Shown: in pieces, positions 50,993 to 59,892 of the stretch
Position numbering within the stretch: position 1 is the first letter of the stretch
Layout of the letters: each line of letters begins with the position of its first letter
NCBI GenBank assembly: GCA_910574255.1
Contig: CAJTAK010000005.1
Location: forward strand, 147,184 to 211,183
Origin: Clostridia bacterium
GTDB lineage: Bacteria; Bacillota; Clostridia; Lachnospirales; Lachnospiraceae
DNA length: 64,000 nt
Reading direction: 5' to 3'
Notes under the pieces: model-generated
Told to the model about the DNA's origin: nothing
Databases searched by the model: none
What the model saw: only the letters and a program-made list of their open reading frames with translations
Position numbers and translations under genes: made by a program

Positions 50993-51817
50993 TTAAAACG
51001 GATTCCAGTATCGCCCCCCATTTATAAACTGAAGCGCAATAGAAATACCAATCAGTACAAAACCTAAGATAATAGTAGTATAATCCAGACCAGTAAACTT
51101 CCGCTCCCGATACCAAGTCCGCCTGGACTTCTTGCCGAAGCAGCGAAGTTCCATGGCATTGGAAACTACCTCAATCCGCTCCATGCTGGACAGAATCAAA
51201 GGCATAAGAATAGCGGCAGCCCCTTTCAGCCTTTTCACCAGACTTTCTTTTCCTGACAGCTCCACGCCCCGGGCCTGCTGCGCCAGAGAAATAGTGTGAA
51301 ATTCGTCCAGAACGTCCGGAATATAGCGCAGGGCCAGAGATACGGAATAGGAAACCTTGTAGCTGACACCGATTTTATTCAGGGATGCAGCGAATTCGCT
51401 TGGCTGTGTGGTGGAGATAAAAAGAATCACCACCGGAATGGTTGCTGTGTATTTTAAAATTACATTTGCATGATAAAGAAGCTGCTGTACAGTAATGCTG
51501 TACCTCCCGATAATGTGAAACAGCTCAGTTCGGGTATCATAGATGCTTATCCCATGCTCCGGGGAGAAAAGATAGATCAAAAGGTTATTCATAACCAGAA
51601 ATACTAAAGAGAAAATAAGGATAACCTTAACATCGCTTACTTTGATTTTTGATACTTTGAACAGAACCAGCGCAGCAATGGTCAGCAGGATAAGATATCT
51701 GGTATCAAAGGTAATCATAGCTGCAAGAACCCAGCAGAGCATGCAGGCCAGCTTGGAGGCTCCGGTTAATTTGTGAATGGGAGAAACGCGGTCTATGTAA
51801 TTAAATAGCTGAATCAT
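50993..51817 (-). CDS. ecfT: ECF transporter transmembrane T component
   Basis: 274 residues with five to six membrane helices and the coupling-helix motifs 'SLALRYIPDVLDEFHTISLAQQARGVEL' and 'RIEVVSNAMELRCFGKK' (ARG-type motifs). It joins the ATPases to an S component. ATG 51817 overlaps the TGA of the ATPase gene by 4 nt and follows GAGGAGG. It may serve several S proteins in the cell. Confidence 0.92.
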   Translation of the reverse strand: MIQLFNYIDRVSPIHKLTGASKLACMLCWVLAAMITFDTRYLILLTIAALVLFKVSKIKVSDVKVILIFSLVFLVMNNLLIYLFSPEHGISIYDTRTELFHIIGRYSITVQQLLYHANVILKYTATIPVVILFISTTQPSEFAASLNKIGVSYKVSYSVSLALRYIPDVLDEFHTISLAQQARGVELSGKESLVKRLKGAAAILMPLILSSMERIEVVSNAMELRCFGKKSRRTWYRERKFTGLDYTTIILGFVLIGISIALQFINGGRYWNPF

Positions 51818-53523
51818 TTTCGTACCTCCTCCTCTTCATAGTCTATAAAGTGCTGAACGAATACATTAGGGTCCTCAATTCCGCACAAAAGCGCCAGATC
51901 ATAAAGGGAGGTTTCTTTCAGATTCGCACGCTTGATAATATCCGGATTGGTCAGAATGTTGGCAGAGGTATCGTCTGCAATCACCTGTCCCCCTGAGAAG
52001 ACAATAGCTCTCTGAGCGTATTCCAGCATGAGATGCATGTCATGAGTAATCATAACTACCGTGATTCCCCGGTTGTGAAGCTCTTTCAGGAATTCCATGA
52101 TCTCCGTATAATGACGGTAATCCTGTCCTGCCGTAGGCTCGTCCAGAATAATCATCTGGGGATCGAGGGCCAGAATGGAGGCAATGGTAACACGCTTTTT
52201 CTGTCCAAAGCTTAAGGCAGATACCGGCCATTTCCGGAAAGGATACAGGCCGCAGATTTTTAATACTTCTTCTACCTTTGCTGTGACGGTGTCTTCCGGC
52301 ACTTGTCTCTGGCGAAGTCCAAAGGCCACCTCGTCAAAGATCATGGTCTTGGAAATCATCTGGTTGGGATTCTGCATCACATAGCCAATGCGATCCGCAC
52401 GCTCCTTGATGCTGTAGTTCATCATATCCTCACCCTGGAATGTAAGAGTGCCGGACTGCTGCTTTTCAAAACCGCAGATAACCTTGGAAAATGTAGACTT
52501 ACCGGCTCCGTTTGTTCCTACAATCGCCAGAAGTTCCCCTTTGGCGGCTGCGGCGCTGATTCCCTTTAGGGCATGGAAGCCGTTTTCATAAGTGAAATCA
52601 ATTCCGTCAGCCCGAAGCAGAATATCCGGTTCATCCTTTTTTTTCTTTTCCTTTCGGCTGTGATACCAATCACGGACTGCTGCCGTTTCCTCATCTGACA
52701 GGGTAAGGCTGTGGATGCTGTGGGGCTTACACTTTGGAGTAATGGTCATTCCGGCGTATTTGAGAGCTGTTAAGTATAAGGGCTCCCGGATTCCGTTTTC
52801 CAGAAGAAGATTGGTGGAGAGAAGTTCGTCAGGAGCTTGAACAGCCGCAATTTCTCCATTTTTCATGAGTACAATCCGATCTACGTCACGCCACAGCACA
52901 TCTTCCAAACGGTGCTCTACAATGATTACAGCTGCTCCTGTTTCCTTTTGAATCTGATCAATGATCTCAATGGCACGTTTTCCGGTAGCCGGGTCAAGAT
53001 TGGCTAAAGGTTCGTCAAAGAGAAGAATTTCCACCTGATTTACCATGACCCCTGCCATGGAAACCCGCTGCTTTTGTCCGCCGGAGAGAGCATCGGGAGC
53101 ATGCTCCAAGTGGTCGGCAATTCCTACCTTTCGGGCCGCCTGAAGAACTTCTCTTTTCATATCCTCCTGATTTACACAGGCATTTTCCAGAGCAAAGGCA
53201 ATATCCTCCGCAACAGTTAATCCAATAAACTGTCCGTCCAGATCTTGAAGGACGGTTCCGATGGTTTTGGATATCTCGAAAATACTTTCATTTTTCGTTT
53301 CCTTGCCATGTATGGTCAGAGTTCCGGTAGATACTCCGGAATAGGCAAAGGGAATCAGCCCGTTCATACAGTGGGTGAGGGTGGATTTGCCGCAGCCGGA
53401 AGGGCCGGCAATGAGAAGCTTTTCTCCCGGATAAATCTTCAGATTGATGTTTTTCAGAGTCGGCTCTGCCTGGGCATCGTACTGGAAACTGAAATTTTCA
53501 AATTTTATAATCGGTTCTTTCAC
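51814..53523 (-). CDS. ECF transporter fused ATPase (two ABC domains)
   Basis: 569 residues from a GTG start at 53523, 7 nt after AAGGAGG. Two ABC halves: 'AGPSGCGKST'/'LSGGQKQRVSMAG'/'LLFDEPLANLDP' and 'VGTNGAGKST'/'LSFGQKKRVTIAS'/'IILDEPTAGQD'. The second signature is LSFGQ. This is the EcfAA' fusion in one chain, typical of YkoD-like systems. With EcfT it forms the energising module for the S component at 53750 or others. Confidence 0.93.
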   Translation of the reverse strand: MKEPIIKFENFSFQYDAQAEPTLKNINLKIYPGEKLLIAGPSGCGKSTLTHCMNGLIPFAYSGVSTGTLTIHGKETKNESIFEISKTIGTVLQDLDGQFIGLTVAEDIAFALENACVNQEDMKREVLQAARKVGIADHLEHAPDALSGGQKQRVSMAGVMVNQVEILLFDEPLANLDPATGKRAIEIIDQIQKETGAAVIIVEHRLEDVLWRDVDRIVLMKNGEIAAVQAPDELLSTNLLLENGIREPLYLTALKYAGMTITPKCKPHSIHSLTLSDEETAAVRDWYHSRKEKKKKDEPDILLRADGIDFTYENGFHALKGISAAAAKGELLAIVGTNGAGKSTFSKVICGFEKQQSGTLTFQGEDMMNYSIKERADRIGYVMQNPNQMISKTMIFDEVAFGLRQRQVPEDTVTAKVEEVLKICGLYPFRKWPVSALSFGQKKRVTIASILALDPQMIILDEPTAGQDYRHYTEIMEFLKELHNRGITVVMITHDMHLMLEYAQRAIVFSGGQVIADDTSANILTNPDIIKRANLKETSLYDLALLCGIEDPNVFVQHFIDYEEEEVRK

Positions 53524-53672
53524 CTGTACCTCCTTTTCGATTGCTGGACATTGTCAGACAGTATAACTCATACGAAATATCTTAAGGCATGGCGTGAAAC
53601 ATAAAGTTGTTTCGCAGGGATTATACGAATAACAGGCATTCCAGAATCGAGATGTATGGTTCATAACAATTA

Positions 53673-53744
53673 AGAAAGGCTGCCGCAAAATAAGACAGCG
53701 GATTTTTTGATCCAAATGCCTTACTTTGGGACAGCCTTTTCCGT
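53673..53744 (-). terminator. Terminator downstream of the S-component gene
   Basis: Read on the minus strand, AAAAGGCTGTC pairs with the GCAGCCTTT end, with CAAAGTAAG/CTTATTTTG pairing inside; U-rich sequence follows. It separates the S gene from the ATPase gene. Confidence 0.7.
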
Positions 53745-53749
53745 ATATT

Positions 53750-54301
53750 TTATTTTTCTGCTTTTAAGGACCCCTTTTTCGCTCTTGTAGATGCATAAGC
53801 AAAGCACAAAATAGTGCCTACAATTGCTGTTGACAGAATATTTCCAACGCTGCCTACTGCGCCCTGAAGAAAGATTTTTTCTGCAGGCTCGTCATAGATC
53901 AGAATATCCAGGCCAGGTGCAATAAGACCCCATGCAATCAAATGCGCAATAATCTGTACTATATTAAAGATAATAACGCCTTTTACACCAAAATCACCTT
54001 TGGACAATTTCAGTTTGTAGCCTAAGAAGCCCATAACCAGACCGAAAAATGCGCTCCCTGCGATCCAGCTCCACCAAACCCCCCAGCCGCTTGCAAGGTC
54101 GCTTAAGAAGTGGCCGATAAGACTCATAAGGAAGCCTGCTGCCGGGCCGAACAGCATAGCCATCACTGCCACAACGGGGTAGTGTACGCTGATCTTCAGA
54201 TTGGGCGCCGGTGTGGGAATTGCCACATAGCTGCTCAGTACGAAAAACAGTGCTGCGCCGATTCCGGTTGCTACGATTGTTTTTACTGAGAAATTCTTCA
54301 T
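53750..54301 (-). CDS. ECF transporter S component, substrate unknown
   Basis: 183 residues, six hydrophobic segments. 'TIVATGIGAALFFVLSSYVAIPTPAPNLKISVHYPVVAVMAMLFGPAAGFL' region and 'GHFLSDLASGWGVWWSWIAGSAFFGLVMGFLGY' fit the ECF S fold with its AxxxA-type contact helix. It captures a vitamin-like or nucleoside-like molecule for the EcfA/T module. Its position downstream of SAM hydrolase and nucleoside hydrolase suggests an adenosine-, methionine- or SAM-related ligand (inference). Confidence 0.88.
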   Translation of the reverse strand: MKNFSVKTIVATGIGAALFFVLSSYVAIPTPAPNLKISVHYPVVAVMAMLFGPAAGFLMSLIGHFLSDLASGWGVWWSWIAGSAFFGLVMGFLGYKLKLSKGDFGVKGVIIFNIVQIIAHLIAWGLIAPGLDILIYDEPAEKIFLQGAVGSVGNILSTAIVGTILCFAYASTRAKKGSLKAEK

Positions 54302-54360
54302 TTGTAACTCTCCTTTTCCCTCTTGATAGTTTGGAATACTCGTACAAATTTAGCATCATA

Positions 54361-54640
54361 TACCTTATAGGCATCATGTAATACATACCCTGCGGAGGCA
54401 GCGGACCTCATCCTTAAAGGTTTATTCCTGTGGGCAATGAGCCAAGCGGACGTGCTTGCACGTCCATTTGGCGACTGCCGCAGGGGTCAAATACCCCGCA
54501 GCTCTGCTGCGCTACAAGCTTGATGCCCCGTCAGCTTGCTGCGGGGTATTTGACTTTGCAGGAGTACTCTTAGGTATATAAATTTATATTACAAAGGCTT
54601 AAGGCCTTTTGCAACCTTATTCCTGCGGGTACCTGACTAT
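54361..54640. repeat. Mosaic of dispersed repeats and hairpins
   Basis: The 373-bp gap 54302-54674 has no gene. It holds CATACCCTGCGGAGGC (like 10.07 kb), a near copy of the 12553 repeat (54421-54473, with GGACGTGC-tt-GCACGTCC), and a perfect 15-bp stem CAAATACCCCGCAGC (54488-54502) with GCTGCGGGGTATTTG (54538-54552). A further TTATTCCTGCGGGTACC fragment follows at about 54619. This appears to be successive insertion of small repeats. Confidence 0.7.
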
Positions 54641-54674
54641 ATAGGGGGATATACAGCCTGGTACAGTGAGGGCA

Positions 54675-55529
54675 TTATCCTCTGGGATCCTTTCGAATCT
54701 CAATATGCCAGCTGTTGCCGGTTCCGATATTATAAGCCTTGGCAAAGCTTCCCTGATTGATGGCGACTGCCATACAGTTCAGAGAATTCATATAGACCAG
54801 AGGTTCGCCTACATATACATCTGCAAAGGAGTGGGCATAGACCATGGTATTTCGGTACAGGGTTCTGGTATCATTGGAGATCTGTACTTCTACACGCTCG
54901 CCAAAATCAATGCCGAGGGTTTTAAACAGTTCTATGGGAATATTCGTCCACAGGCTTCCAAACCGAACATCCAGTACGTCGATGGTGCCTGCCGCGCCTC
55001 CGTCCGAAGTTTCTTTGGCCGGAATGGTAGGCAGTTCCAGAATGGTGGAGGGATCGATTTCTTCTCCTACCTGCTCAAAAGTAATCGTACCGGCAGCAAG
55101 TCTGGCGCCTGTAAAAGCATAGACGTCCCGGCCATGGAAAGTATAGGATTCCTCAGAACCGGAACGGCGGTTAACTGTTTCATCAATAATACGGGCCGCC
55201 TCAATTCCGGGGTTTCGCTTTACAAAGGTCAGAGTGCCGTTGTCCGGAGTTACTACATACTGCCCGGTCTTTGTCTTGGCGACAATGCTTCTTCTGGTGG
55301 AACCTACTCCCGGATCTACCACCGATACGAATACAGTGCCCTCCGGCCAGTAGCTTACAGTCTGAATCAGACGATAGCTGGCCTCCCAGGTGTTGTAGGG
55401 TTCAATTCCATGGGTGAGATCGTAAATCTTTAAATCCGGTGATACACCGTAGGCAACACCGTACATAGCGCTTACGGCGCCGTCCTGCATTCCGAAATCT
55501 GTCTGGAACACCAAGGCTCCTTTTACCAT
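54675..55529 (-). CDS. SAM hydrolase (adenosine-forming), DUF62/SAM hydroxide adenosyltransferase
   Basis: 284 residues from ATG 55529, placed 6 nt after GAGGTG. 'GALVFQTDFGMQDGAVSAMYGV', 'IYDLTHGI' and 'DNGTLTF' fit the family. The D-R-H triad that activates water is present: Asp in VVDPGVG (about 72), Arg in STRRS (about 79-80) and His in FHGRD (about 132). That supports SAM + water giving adenosine + methionine, not halogenation. It lies 18 bp downstream of the nucleoside hydrolase gene in one operon. Confidence 0.9.
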   Translation of the reverse strand: MVKGALVFQTDFGMQDGAVSAMYGVAYGVSPDLKIYDLTHGIEPYNTWEASYRLIQTVSYWPEGTVFVSVVDPGVGSTRRSIVAKTKTGQYVVTPDNGTLTFVKRNPGIEAARIIDETVNRRSGSEESYTFHGRDVYAFTGARLAAGTITFEQVGEEIDPSTILELPTIPAKETSDGGAAGTIDVLDVRFGSLWTNIPIELFKTLGIDFGERVEVQISNDTRTLYRNTMVYAHSFADVYVGEPLVYMNSLNCMAVAINQGSFAKAYNIGTGNSWHIEIRKDPRG

Positions 55530-55547
55530 ATTCATCACCTCTTTCTT

Positions 55548-56468
55548 TTATATTTTTCTTAATTTTGTTATTAAATCTGTCATCAGCGGATCACGTTCCA
55601 TCCGATATACGTACCGCATGGAATGGCGTCCTTCTGTGAAATGATATCTGCCCTGGCTGGTAATCTTCGGACAGGGAACCGTTCGTTCTTTCATAAATCG
55701 CTGATTGTCATTGAGAAGCCACGCCACAGCCGCCACATCCCAAATAGCCTTTGTCCACATAGGAGTTTCGGCCCATTCTTCCACAGAGGCGATGGCATGG
55801 GAAGCCAGATAATCTGTAAGAGGACTGTGCCCTTTCAGATATACTTCCAGCTCCGGTTTGCTGATGGAGAAGCTTTCCACAACACCCCAGCAGGGAAGCT
55901 GTACCAGAGGAACACCGCTGTCAAAAAGCACCTGTGCTGCAGGAATATCCTCCATAAGGTTAAATTCTTCTATTTCCGAACAGTGAAATCCGCTTCCTCC
56001 AAGCCAGATAACCACAATGCGCTCTCGTATGGAGGGTTCCAGAAGAATGGCAGATGCAAGATTGGTAGCTGCCGCAATTCCGATTACATATAAGGGATGT
56101 TCCTTTGAATGCTGGAGGGCACGCTCAATCAAATCTTGGGCGGCTTCCGATTTTGCAGGCTCATTTCTGTCTTTCAGAAAATGCTCTGCACCTGGAAATA
56201 CTCGTTCTCTGTATTTTGGCGCCTCAGCCAGATTCAGAATATTCAGAATCTCATCATAGCTTTTCTCCATTCCTGTTTTTGGGGAATCCGCTTTTTCATT
56301 GAAGAAAGGGGCCGCATAGATGGCCTGTAGACGAAGCTTTTCCTGATTGCGTATTAGATAGGCCAGAGCGAATTGATCATCAACTTCATTGAAAGCATCG
56401 GTGTCCAAAACCACATCTACCGGATATGTGGGATATTCGAGCATCTGAAGCCGCAGGGTTTCTTCCAA
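55548..56468 (-). CDS. Nucleoside hydrolase (IunH-like)
   Basis: 306 residues from TTG 56468, 7 nt after GGAGGT; an in-frame GTG overlaps the ribosome site. The calcium-site motif reads 'VVLDTDAFNEVDDQFALAY' instead of the common DTDPGIDDA, as in a subset of the family. 'YVIGIAAATNLASAIL' and 'IVVIWLGGSGF' are typical. It hydrolyses the N-glycosidic bond of a nucleoside to base and ribose. Adenosine from the neighbouring SAM hydrolase is an attractive substrate. Confidence 0.9.
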   Translation of the reverse strand: MEETLRLQMLEYPTYPVDVVLDTDAFNEVDDQFALAYLIRNQEKLRLQAIYAAPFFNEKADSPKTGMEKSYDEILNILNLAEAPKYRERVFPGAEHFLKDRNEPAKSEAAQDLIERALQHSKEHPLYVIGIAAATNLASAILLEPSIRERIVVIWLGGSGFHCSEIEEFNLMEDIPAAQVLFDSGVPLVQLPCWGVVESFSISKPELEVYLKGHSPLTDYLASHAIASVEEWAETPMWTKAIWDVAAVAWLLNDNQRFMKERTVPCPKITSQGRYHFTEGRHSMRYVYRMERDPLMTDLITKLRKI

Positions 56469-56579
56469 AAACAGCACCTCCCTGGTTTTGTAATATCTTA
56501 AAAATACTGTTTTAAAACCAATGCCTAAATTTTGTGGAATTTATGTAAAAAAATAGAAAAAAATAAACTTCTTGTAGCA

Positions 56580-56608
56580 TTTATACCATGGAACCGGCAA
56601 GATGTCAA
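56580..56608 (-). promoter_or_regulatory. Minus-strand sigma-A promoter of the nucleoside hydrolase operon
   Basis: On the minus strand TTGACA (56608-56603), exact 17-bp spacer, TATAAA (56585-56580). The leader to the start codon is about 105 nt. No SAM riboswitch fold was recognised in it. Confidence 0.75.
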
Positions 56609-56634
56609 TTGGTTTATTTTTATTAAAAAATGAC

Positions 56635-56663
56635 TTGTGGCAGCCTCCGGAATGTAGTATGAT
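56635..56663 (+). promoter_or_regulatory. Sigma-A promoter of rarA
   Basis: TTGTGG (56635-56640), 17-bp spacer, TATGAT (56658-56663), 53 bp before the ATG. Confidence 0.6.
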
Positions 56664-56716
56664 AAGGGAAACATATGTTTGCAAAATGCTGTGGGAAAAG
56701 GGCAGGGTGATAGGAA

Positions 56717-58048
56717 ATGATGGAACAGCTAAGCCTGTTTGACGATCGGGAACAAAGTGCGCCGCTGGCCAGCCGTCTAAGGCCGGAAAGTCTGGATGAA
56801 TATGTAGGGCAAAGACATTTAATCGGGGAGGGGAAAATCCTGCGGAGGTTAATCGAGAGGGATCAGGTATCTTCTATGATTTTCTGGGGTCCTCCGGGAG
56901 TGGGAAAGACGACTCTGGCAAGGATTATCGCTAAACAGACACGGGCGGAGTTTGTAGAATTCAGCGCAGTAACCAGCGGAATTAAGGAAGTAAAGGAAGT
57001 GATGAATCAGGCAGAGCAGAATCGCAGAATGGGGATTCGCACCCTTTTGTTTACAGATGAGATTCATCGTTTCAACAAGGCTCAGCAGGATGCATTTCTG
57101 CCTTTTGTGGAGAAAGGCAGCATTGTTCTGGTAGGGGCAACCACGGAGAATCCCTCCTTTGAGATTAATTCCGCTCTCTTATCACGCTGTAAGGTTTTTA
57201 TTTTAAAGGCCCTGGAGGAAAAAGATCTGATGGCTCTTCTTTGCCATGCATTAAAAAGTCCCAAGGGCTTTGGCAATCTGGATATATTAATAGAAGAAAC
57301 ACAGTTGAAAGCCATTGCCCGATTTGCCAATGGTGATGCAAGAACGGCGCTAAATACGCTGGAAATGGCTGTTTTGAATGGAAAAATGAATGAAAAGGGA
57401 GTGCTCTGTGTAGATTCGGAGCTTTTGGCCCAGTGTATGAACCGGCGTTCCCTTTTGTACGATAAAAATGGAGAGGAGCATTACAATTTGATTTCCGCAC
57501 TCCATAAGTCCATGCGCAACAGCGATCCGGATGCGGCGGTTTACTGGATGCACCGGATGCTGGACGGAGGAGAGGAGCCTTTGTATATTGCAAGGAGGCT
57601 GATACGGTTTGCCAGTGAGGATGTGGGAATGGCGGATTCCGGAGCTCTTTCTCTGGCGGTTTCAGTCTATCAGGCCTGTCATTTTCTGGGAATTCCGGAA
57701 TGTGATGTGCATCTGACCCATGCAGTCGTGTATCTTTCCATGGCTCCCAAGTCCAATGCCCTTTACCAGGCTTGTGAGGCATGCAAGACGGATGTGCGTG
57801 AGCTTCCGGCGGAGCCTGTGCCATTGCAGATCTGCAATGGGCCCACGAATCTTATGAAAGAGCTTCATTATGGGGAAGGATATATTTATGCTCATGATAC
57901 GGAAGAAAAGCTGAGCAGAATGGAGTGTCTGCCGGAGGCTTTGGCAGGGAGGAGGTATTACCATCCCACAGAGCAGGGACAGGAGCGGCAGGTGAAGGAA
58001 AGGCTTGAGGAAATATTGAGGTGGAAAAATGAAAAGTCCAAGGCATAA
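56717..58048 (+). CDS. rarA: Replication-associated recombination protein RarA/MgsA (AAA+ ATPase)
   Basis: 443 residues. 'PLASRLRPESLDEYVGQRHLIGEGKILRRLI' and 'SMIFWGPPGVGKTTLARIIA' (Walker A), 'LLFTDEIHRFNKAQQDAFLP' (Walker B), sensor 1 'VGATTENPSFEINSALLSRC', and the C-terminal MgsA tetramerisation region 'PDAAVYWMHRMLDGGEEPLYIARRLIRFASEDVGMAD'. It acts at stalled replication forks with SSB and RecA. ATG 56717 preferred over the adjacent ATG 56720. Confidence 0.95.
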   Translation: MMEQLSLFDDREQSAPLASRLRPESLDEYVGQRHLIGEGKILRRLIERDQVSSMIFWGPPGVGKTTLARIIAKQTRAEFVEFSAVTSGIKEVKEVMNQAEQNRRMGIRTLLFTDEIHRFNKAQQDAFLPFVEKGSIVLVGATTENPSFEINSALLSRCKVFILKALEEKDLMALLCHALKSPKGFGNLDILIEETQLKAIARFANGDARTALNTLEMAVLNGKMNEKGVLCVDSELLAQCMNRRSLLYDKNGEEHYNLISALHKSMRNSDPDAAVYWMHRMLDGGEEPLYIARRLIRFASEDVGMADSGALSLAVSVYQACHFLGIPECDVHLTHAVVYLSMAPKSNALYQACEACKTDVRELPAEPVPLQICNGPTNLMKELHYGEGYIYAHDTEEKLSRMECLPEALAGRRYYHPTEQGQERQVKERLEEILRWKNEKSKA

Positions 58049-58113
58049 AGTGCGCAAATCTGCAAAAAGATTAGGCTTAAATGTGGTAGAAGTGCATAAA
58101 AATAAAATAGAAC

Positions 58114-58142
58114 TTGAATAATATGAAAAATAGTGATAATAT
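58114..58142 (+). promoter_or_regulatory. argC promoter
   Basis: TTGAAT (58114-58119), 17-bp spacer, TAATAT (58137-58142). The -10 overlaps the upstream ARG-box-like site, which fits repression by ArgR. The leader to argC is about 165 nt. Confidence 0.5.
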
Positions 58143-58170
58143 ATGCAATGAATATGCATAATAATTCAAA
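58132..58170. promoter_or_regulatory. ArgR operator: one perfect ARG box plus a weaker one
   Basis: TATGCATAATAATTCAAA (58153-58170) matches TNTGNATWWWWATNCANA at every fixed position. A weaker 18-mer ends 3 bp upstream (58132-58149), the spacing usual for paired ARG boxes. It should bind the ArgR-arginine hexamer and repress the argC operon. Confidence 0.75.
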
Positions 58171-58312
58171 ACCGTAAATGCAGAATATGAGGTGCACAGT
58201 GTCCTGCTTCTTATAGCCGCTCGACCAAGGAGCATGAGGTTATTGGAAAAATGTAAACAGGATACGGAAGAATTAGAGAAGAAAGCTTAAAGCAGAGAGG
58301 ATAGAGGAAATT

Positions 58313-59353
58313 ATGATTAAAGTAGGAATTATTGGATCAACCGGATACGCAGGCGGGGAACTGGTGCGAATCCTGACAGGGCATAAGGAAGCGGAGATTA
58401 AATGGTATGGTTCCCGAAGCTACATAGATAAGAAGTATGCCCAGGTTTATCAAAACATGTTCCAGATTGTGGATGACAAATGTATGGACGACAATATGGA
58501 GGAGCTGTCCAGGGAGGTGGATGTGATTTTCACTGCCACTCCACAGGGGCTTTGCGCATCTCTGGTAAATGAAGAGATTCTGTCACGGACAAAGATTGTG
58601 GACTTGAGCGCAGATTTTCGAATCAAGGATGTTAAGGTATATGAGCAGTGGTATGGGATCACCCATCCTACACCCGGGTATATACCGGAAGCAGTTTACG
58701 GTCTCTGTGAGATTAACCGGGAGGATATAAGAAAGGCAAGGCTGATTGCCAATCCCGGATGTTATCCTACCTGTACCACACTTTCCATTTATCCCTTGTT
58801 AAAGGAAGGGCTCATTGCGCCAAATACGATCATTGTGGATGCCAAGTCCGGAACATCCGGAGCAGGCCGTGGAGCCAAGGTGGACAATCTGTTCTGTGAG
58901 GTGAATGAAAATATCAAGGCTTATGGTGTGGCAGCCCATCGCCACACTCCGGAGATTGAGGAACAGTTAGGCTATGCGGCCGGGGAGCCGCTTAAGATTA
59001 ATTTCACGCCGCATCTGGTGCCTATGAACCGGGGAATACTGATTACGGCTTATGCTTCTCTGAAAAAGGAGACTTCTTATGAAGAGGTAAAAGCGGCTTA
59101 TGACAAATATTATGCTTCCGAGCAGTTTGTACGGGTACTGGAGCAGGATGTATGCCCTCAGACAAAATGGGTGGAGGGCAGCAATTATGTGGATGTGAAT
59201 TTTAAGCTGGATCCCAGAACGAACCGGATTATTATGATGGGGGCTATGGATAATCTGGTAAAAGGAGCAGCCGGTCAGGCAGTTCAGAATATGAATCTGA
59301 TGTTTGGAATAAAGGAGAGCGAGGGACTTAATCTGGTTCCGATGTTTCCGTAG
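58313..59353 (+). CDS. argC: N-acetyl-gamma-glutamyl-phosphate reductase
   Basis: 346 residues, full length. N-terminal NADPH motif 'GIIGSTGYAGGELVRIL', catalytic Cys in 'IANPGCYPT', 'DAKSGTSGAGRGAK' and 'AYGVAAHRHTPEIEEQL'. It reduces N-acetylglutamyl phosphate to the semialdehyde in arginine synthesis. AGAGAGGATAGAGGAA precedes the ATG. It is followed by a GNAT gene and argJ; argB and argD are not in the window. Confidence 0.97.
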   Translation: MIKVGIIGSTGYAGGELVRILTGHKEAEIKWYGSRSYIDKKYAQVYQNMFQIVDDKCMDDNMEELSREVDVIFTATPQGLCASLVNEEILSRTKIVDLSADFRIKDVKVYEQWYGITHPTPGYIPEAVYGLCEINREDIRKARLIANPGCYPTCTTLSIYPLLKEGLIAPNTIIVDAKSGTSGAGRGAKVDNLFCEVNENIKAYGVAAHRHTPEIEEQLGYAAGEPLKINFTPHLVPMNRGILITAYASLKKETSYEEVKAAYDKYYASEQFVRVLEQDVCPQTKWVEGSNYVDVNFKLDPRTNRIIMMGAMDNLVKGAAGQAVQNMNLMFGIKESEGLNLVPMFP

Positions 59354-59380
59354 TTTTACTAGAAAGGAATGGCAAAAAAC

Positions 59381-59827
59381 ATGACAATCCGAACAATGAC
59401 AATCGAAGATTATGACGGTGTATATGAGCTTTGGATGACAATCAAAGGTTTTGCCATTCGAAGCATTGACGATTCCAGAGTGGGTGTGGAGCGTTTTCTT
59501 CGCCGGAATCCGGATACCAGTGTGGTTGCTCTGGAGGATGGAAAGGTGGTAGGGAGCATCCTCTGCGGCCATGACGGGCGGCGTGGCTGTCTGTACCATG
59601 TGTGCGTACATGGGGATTATCGGATGAGGGGAATCGGCAAGGCGATGGTAGTGTATGCCATGAATGCGCTGAGAAAAGAGCAGATCAGCAAGGTATCCCT
59701 GATCGCATTTACCCAAAATGACATTGGAAATGCTTTTTGGAACCGAATTGGCTGGACAAAACGGCAGGATTTGAATTATTATGATTTTGTGCTGAATGAA
59801 AAGAATATTGAGGAGTTCAATAAATAA
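59381..59827 (+). CDS. GNAT-family N-acetyltransferase inside the arg operon
   Basis: 148 residues. GNAT motif A is 'HVCVHGDYRMRGIGKAMVVYAM' (Q/RxxGxG/A acetyl-CoA loop), with 'NDIGNAFWNRIGWTKR' as motif B. ATG 59381 is the usual family start ('MTIRTMTIEDYD'); ATG 59369 is too close to AAAGGA. It lies between argC and argJ. It could be an acetylglutamate synthase-like enzyme, but ArgJ already supplies that step, and short GNATs have many substrates. Confidence 0.85.
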   Translation: MTIRTMTIEDYDGVYELWMTIKGFAIRSIDDSRVGVERFLRRNPDTSVVALEDGKVVGSILCGHDGRRGCLYHVCVHGDYRMRGIGKAMVVYAMNALRKEQISKVSLIAFTQNDIGNAFWNRIGWTKRQDLNYYDFVLNEKNIEEFNK

Positions 59828-59892
59828 TTGGGCCGGGAATCGGGAGCTTTTAGAATACAAGACAAACTATACAGAAAATGGAGAATTAGATT

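Noticed and set aside
56478..56716. SAM riboswitch in front of the nucleoside hydrolase-SAM hydrolase operon
   Set aside because: The leader is AT-rich with a plain promoter and no recognisable SAM-I/II/III core.
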